Of a DNA stretch of 64,000 bases, positions 62,814-64,000 are shown in pieces; the first letter of the stretch is position 1; the number at the start of each line of letters is the position of its first letter. Where the stretch lies: contig CAIVPR010000098.1 of assembly GCA_903907865.1 (NCBI GenBank), forward strand, positions 62,001-126,000, written 5' to 3'. The stretch is from an uncultured Acidobacteriia bacterium. Its GTDB lineage: Bacteria; Acidobacteriota; Terriglobia; Bryobacterales; Bryobacteraceae. The notes beneath the pieces were generated by a model. The model was not told the DNA's origin and made no database searches. It saw only the letters and a list, made by a program, of their open reading frames with translations. The position numbers and the translations under genes were made by a program.

Positions 62814-64000
62814 GCGCCTCCGCCAAGAACATCGCCGAACGGACACGCCGCCGCGTTACCCTGCGCCTGATGCCGTTTCTGGTACTCGTCTATGTGATGG
62901 CTTTCCTCGACCGCGCCAACATCGGCGTGGCCAAGCTGCAAATGCAGGGCGCGCTGGGGCTCACAGACGAGATCATCGGCTTCGGCTCCGGCGTCTTCTT
63001 CGTGGGCTATTTCCTTCTGGAGGTGCCGGGCTCCCTGATCGTCGAACGCTGGAGCGCCCGCCGCTGGCTGGCCCGCATCATGGTCACGTGGGGCCTGATG
63101 GCGACCCTCTGTGGTTTTGCCGGAATGCTCCCGGTCCCGCTCAGCGTCAAAACCCAGTTCTACTGCCTGCGATTCCTGCTCGGCGCGGCCGAGGCCGGCT
63201 TCTTTCCGGGCGTAGTTGTCTACCTCGCCCATTGGTTCCGCGCCGAGGACCGCTCGCGCGCCAAAGCATGGTTCATGATTGCCCAACCCCTCGCGGTCGT
63301 CGTCGGCGTGCCCATTTCCCGTTGGATTCTGGAAACGGTGCACTGGGGCGGACTCGACGCCTGGCGCTGGGTCTTCATCCTGGAAGGACTGCCGCCGGTT
63401 CTGCTGGGCTTCATCACCCTCTGGTTCCTCACCGACCATCCCGTCGAAGCCCGCTGGCTGCCCGACGACGAAAAATCGTGGCTTATTGACGAACTGGCCC
63501 GCGAGGAGCGCAACCGCGTCTCCGCAGGCCGCACCAGCATCATCGCTGCGCTCCGGCAACCGCAGACCGCGCTCATGGCGCTCTCCTTCTTCTTGATCGT
63601 GACAGGCAACCAGGCCATCCTGTTCTTCCTGCCCTCCATCACGGAGGGGATGAAGAGCATTTCCATCACCGCGCGCACGGTTGTCTCGATCCTGCCTTAC
63701 ATCTGCAGCGTGGCCGGCATCCTCATCAACGGCTACTGGGCCCACCGGACAGGACGCCGCCGTCTCCACGCCGCCCTGCCGATGTTCCTCGCGGCGCTGA
63801 GCCTCGGTTCCGCGATTCTTGCCGGATCGAACCTCGCGCTCGAGATCGCCTGCCTGTGCCTGGTGGGCCTGACCTTCCAAGCCTACCTGCCGGTCTTCTG
63901 GAGCATGCCTTCCGAATTCCTCGGCAAGTCGGCGGCTGCGACGGCGGTCGGAATCGTCAATTCCTTCGGCAACCTCGGCGGCTTCGTTGGTCCGTACCTA
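62810..64000 (+). CDS. MFS transporter, ACS family (cut by window edge)
   Basis: The frame from GTG 62810 stays open to the right edge (397 codons). It has FLVLVYVMAFLDRANIGVAK, typical of the anion:cation symporter subfamily, VFFVGYFLLEVPGSLIVER and, near the edge, NSFGNLGGFVGPYL. Members bring in hexuronates, tartrate or other organic anions. GTGA overlap with the aldolase suggests a sugar-acid substrate. The last helices lie outside the window. Confidence 0.88.
   Translation, partial: MSASAKNIAERTRRRVTLRLMPFLVLVYVMAFLDRANIGVAKLQMQGALGLTDEIIGFGSGVFFVGYFLLEVPGSLIVERWSARRWLARIMVTWGLMATLCGFAGMLPVPLSVKTQFYCLRFLLGAAEAGFFPGVVVYLAHWFRAEDRSRAKAWFMIAQPLAVVVGVPISRWILETVHWGGLDAWRWVFILEGLPPVLLGFITLWFLTDHPVEARWLPDDEKSWLIDELAREERNRVSAGRTSIIAALRQPQTALMALSFFLIVTGNQAILFFLPSITEGMKSISITARTVVSILPYICSVAGILINGYWAHRTGRRRLHAALPMFLAALSLGSAILAGSNLALEIACLCLVGLTFQAYLPVFWSMPSEFLGKSAAATAVGIVNSFGNLGGFVGPYL

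Overview
The window looks like chromosomal DNA of a Bryobacter/Solibacter-type Acidobacteriota. This is inferred from two TIGR03435-type proteins (near 18.1-18.9 kb and 31.2-31.95 kb), a DUF1549/DUF1553 plus DUF1501 pair with a planctomycete-type cytochrome motif, FecR/DUF6600 and PEP-CTERM proteins, and high GC. No rRNA, CRISPR array or insertion sequence is visible. About 60 genes on both strands are annotated, and most groups are linked by ATGA or GTGA stop/start overlaps.

Layout: 0-2.7 kb, a partial M61 peptidase divergent from a FecR/DUF6600 protein, then tRNA-His. 2.8-6.9 kb, an M20 peptidase, Trm112, glycosyltransferase 9 and an MsbA-like exporter. 6.9-8.65 kb (minus), an oxidoreductase and a hypothetical protein. 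8.7-12.5 kb, a receiver protein, acylphosphatase, apt, ispE, prs and a DUF1080 protein. 12.5-14 kb, a HicB gene, a hicA with an internal deletion and two Uma2 genes. 14-18.9 kb, DUF1549/1553, DUF1501 and TIGR03435. 19-23.6 kb, a SEC-C protein, a GT2-GtrA protein and, on the minus strand, an adenosine deaminase-like enzyme and a TPR membrane protein. 23.6-31.95 kb, a secreted TldD/PmbA-like pair, an LptF-LptG fusion, a phosphoesterase, a desaturase and a second TIGR03435 protein. 31.9-39.2 kb, a beta-propeller protein, an esterase, an MFS carrier and a MacAB-like efflux system. 39.2-42.8 kb, a broken Uma2 gene, a PadR plus Wzz-like pair, a PhyH oxygenase and BrnT/BrnA. 42.8-46.7 kb, a lipid kinase, ligA and a PEP-CTERM protein.

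The most interesting block is 46.8-55.3 kb: FHA protein, 33-residue membrane peptide, PP2C phosphatase with an outer beta-helix, Ser/Thr kinase, a RodA/FtsW-type polymerase fused to a class B penicillin-binding protein, and a second FHA protein. It has the same ingredients as the actinobacterial fhaA-fhaB-pstP-rodA-pbpA-pknA/B locus, with the two wall enzymes in one polypeptide, and suggests phosphorylation-controlled peptidoglycan synthesis.

From 56.7 to 60.1 kb (minus), three overlapping genes (RuBisCO-like protein, DUF1537 kinase, PGDH_C-type dehydrogenase) match the known D-apionate pathway. The window ends with an AAA ATPase/DUF4276 pair that resembles a two-gene defence system, then an HpcH/HpaI aldolase and an MFS carrier cut by the right edge.

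A recurring feature is a -10-like hexamer ending 5 to 10 bases before the start codon of first genes, which suggests leaderless mRNAs; genes inside operons instead use stop/start overlaps or Shine-Dalgarno sites. All functions come from reading motifs by eye; no database search was run.
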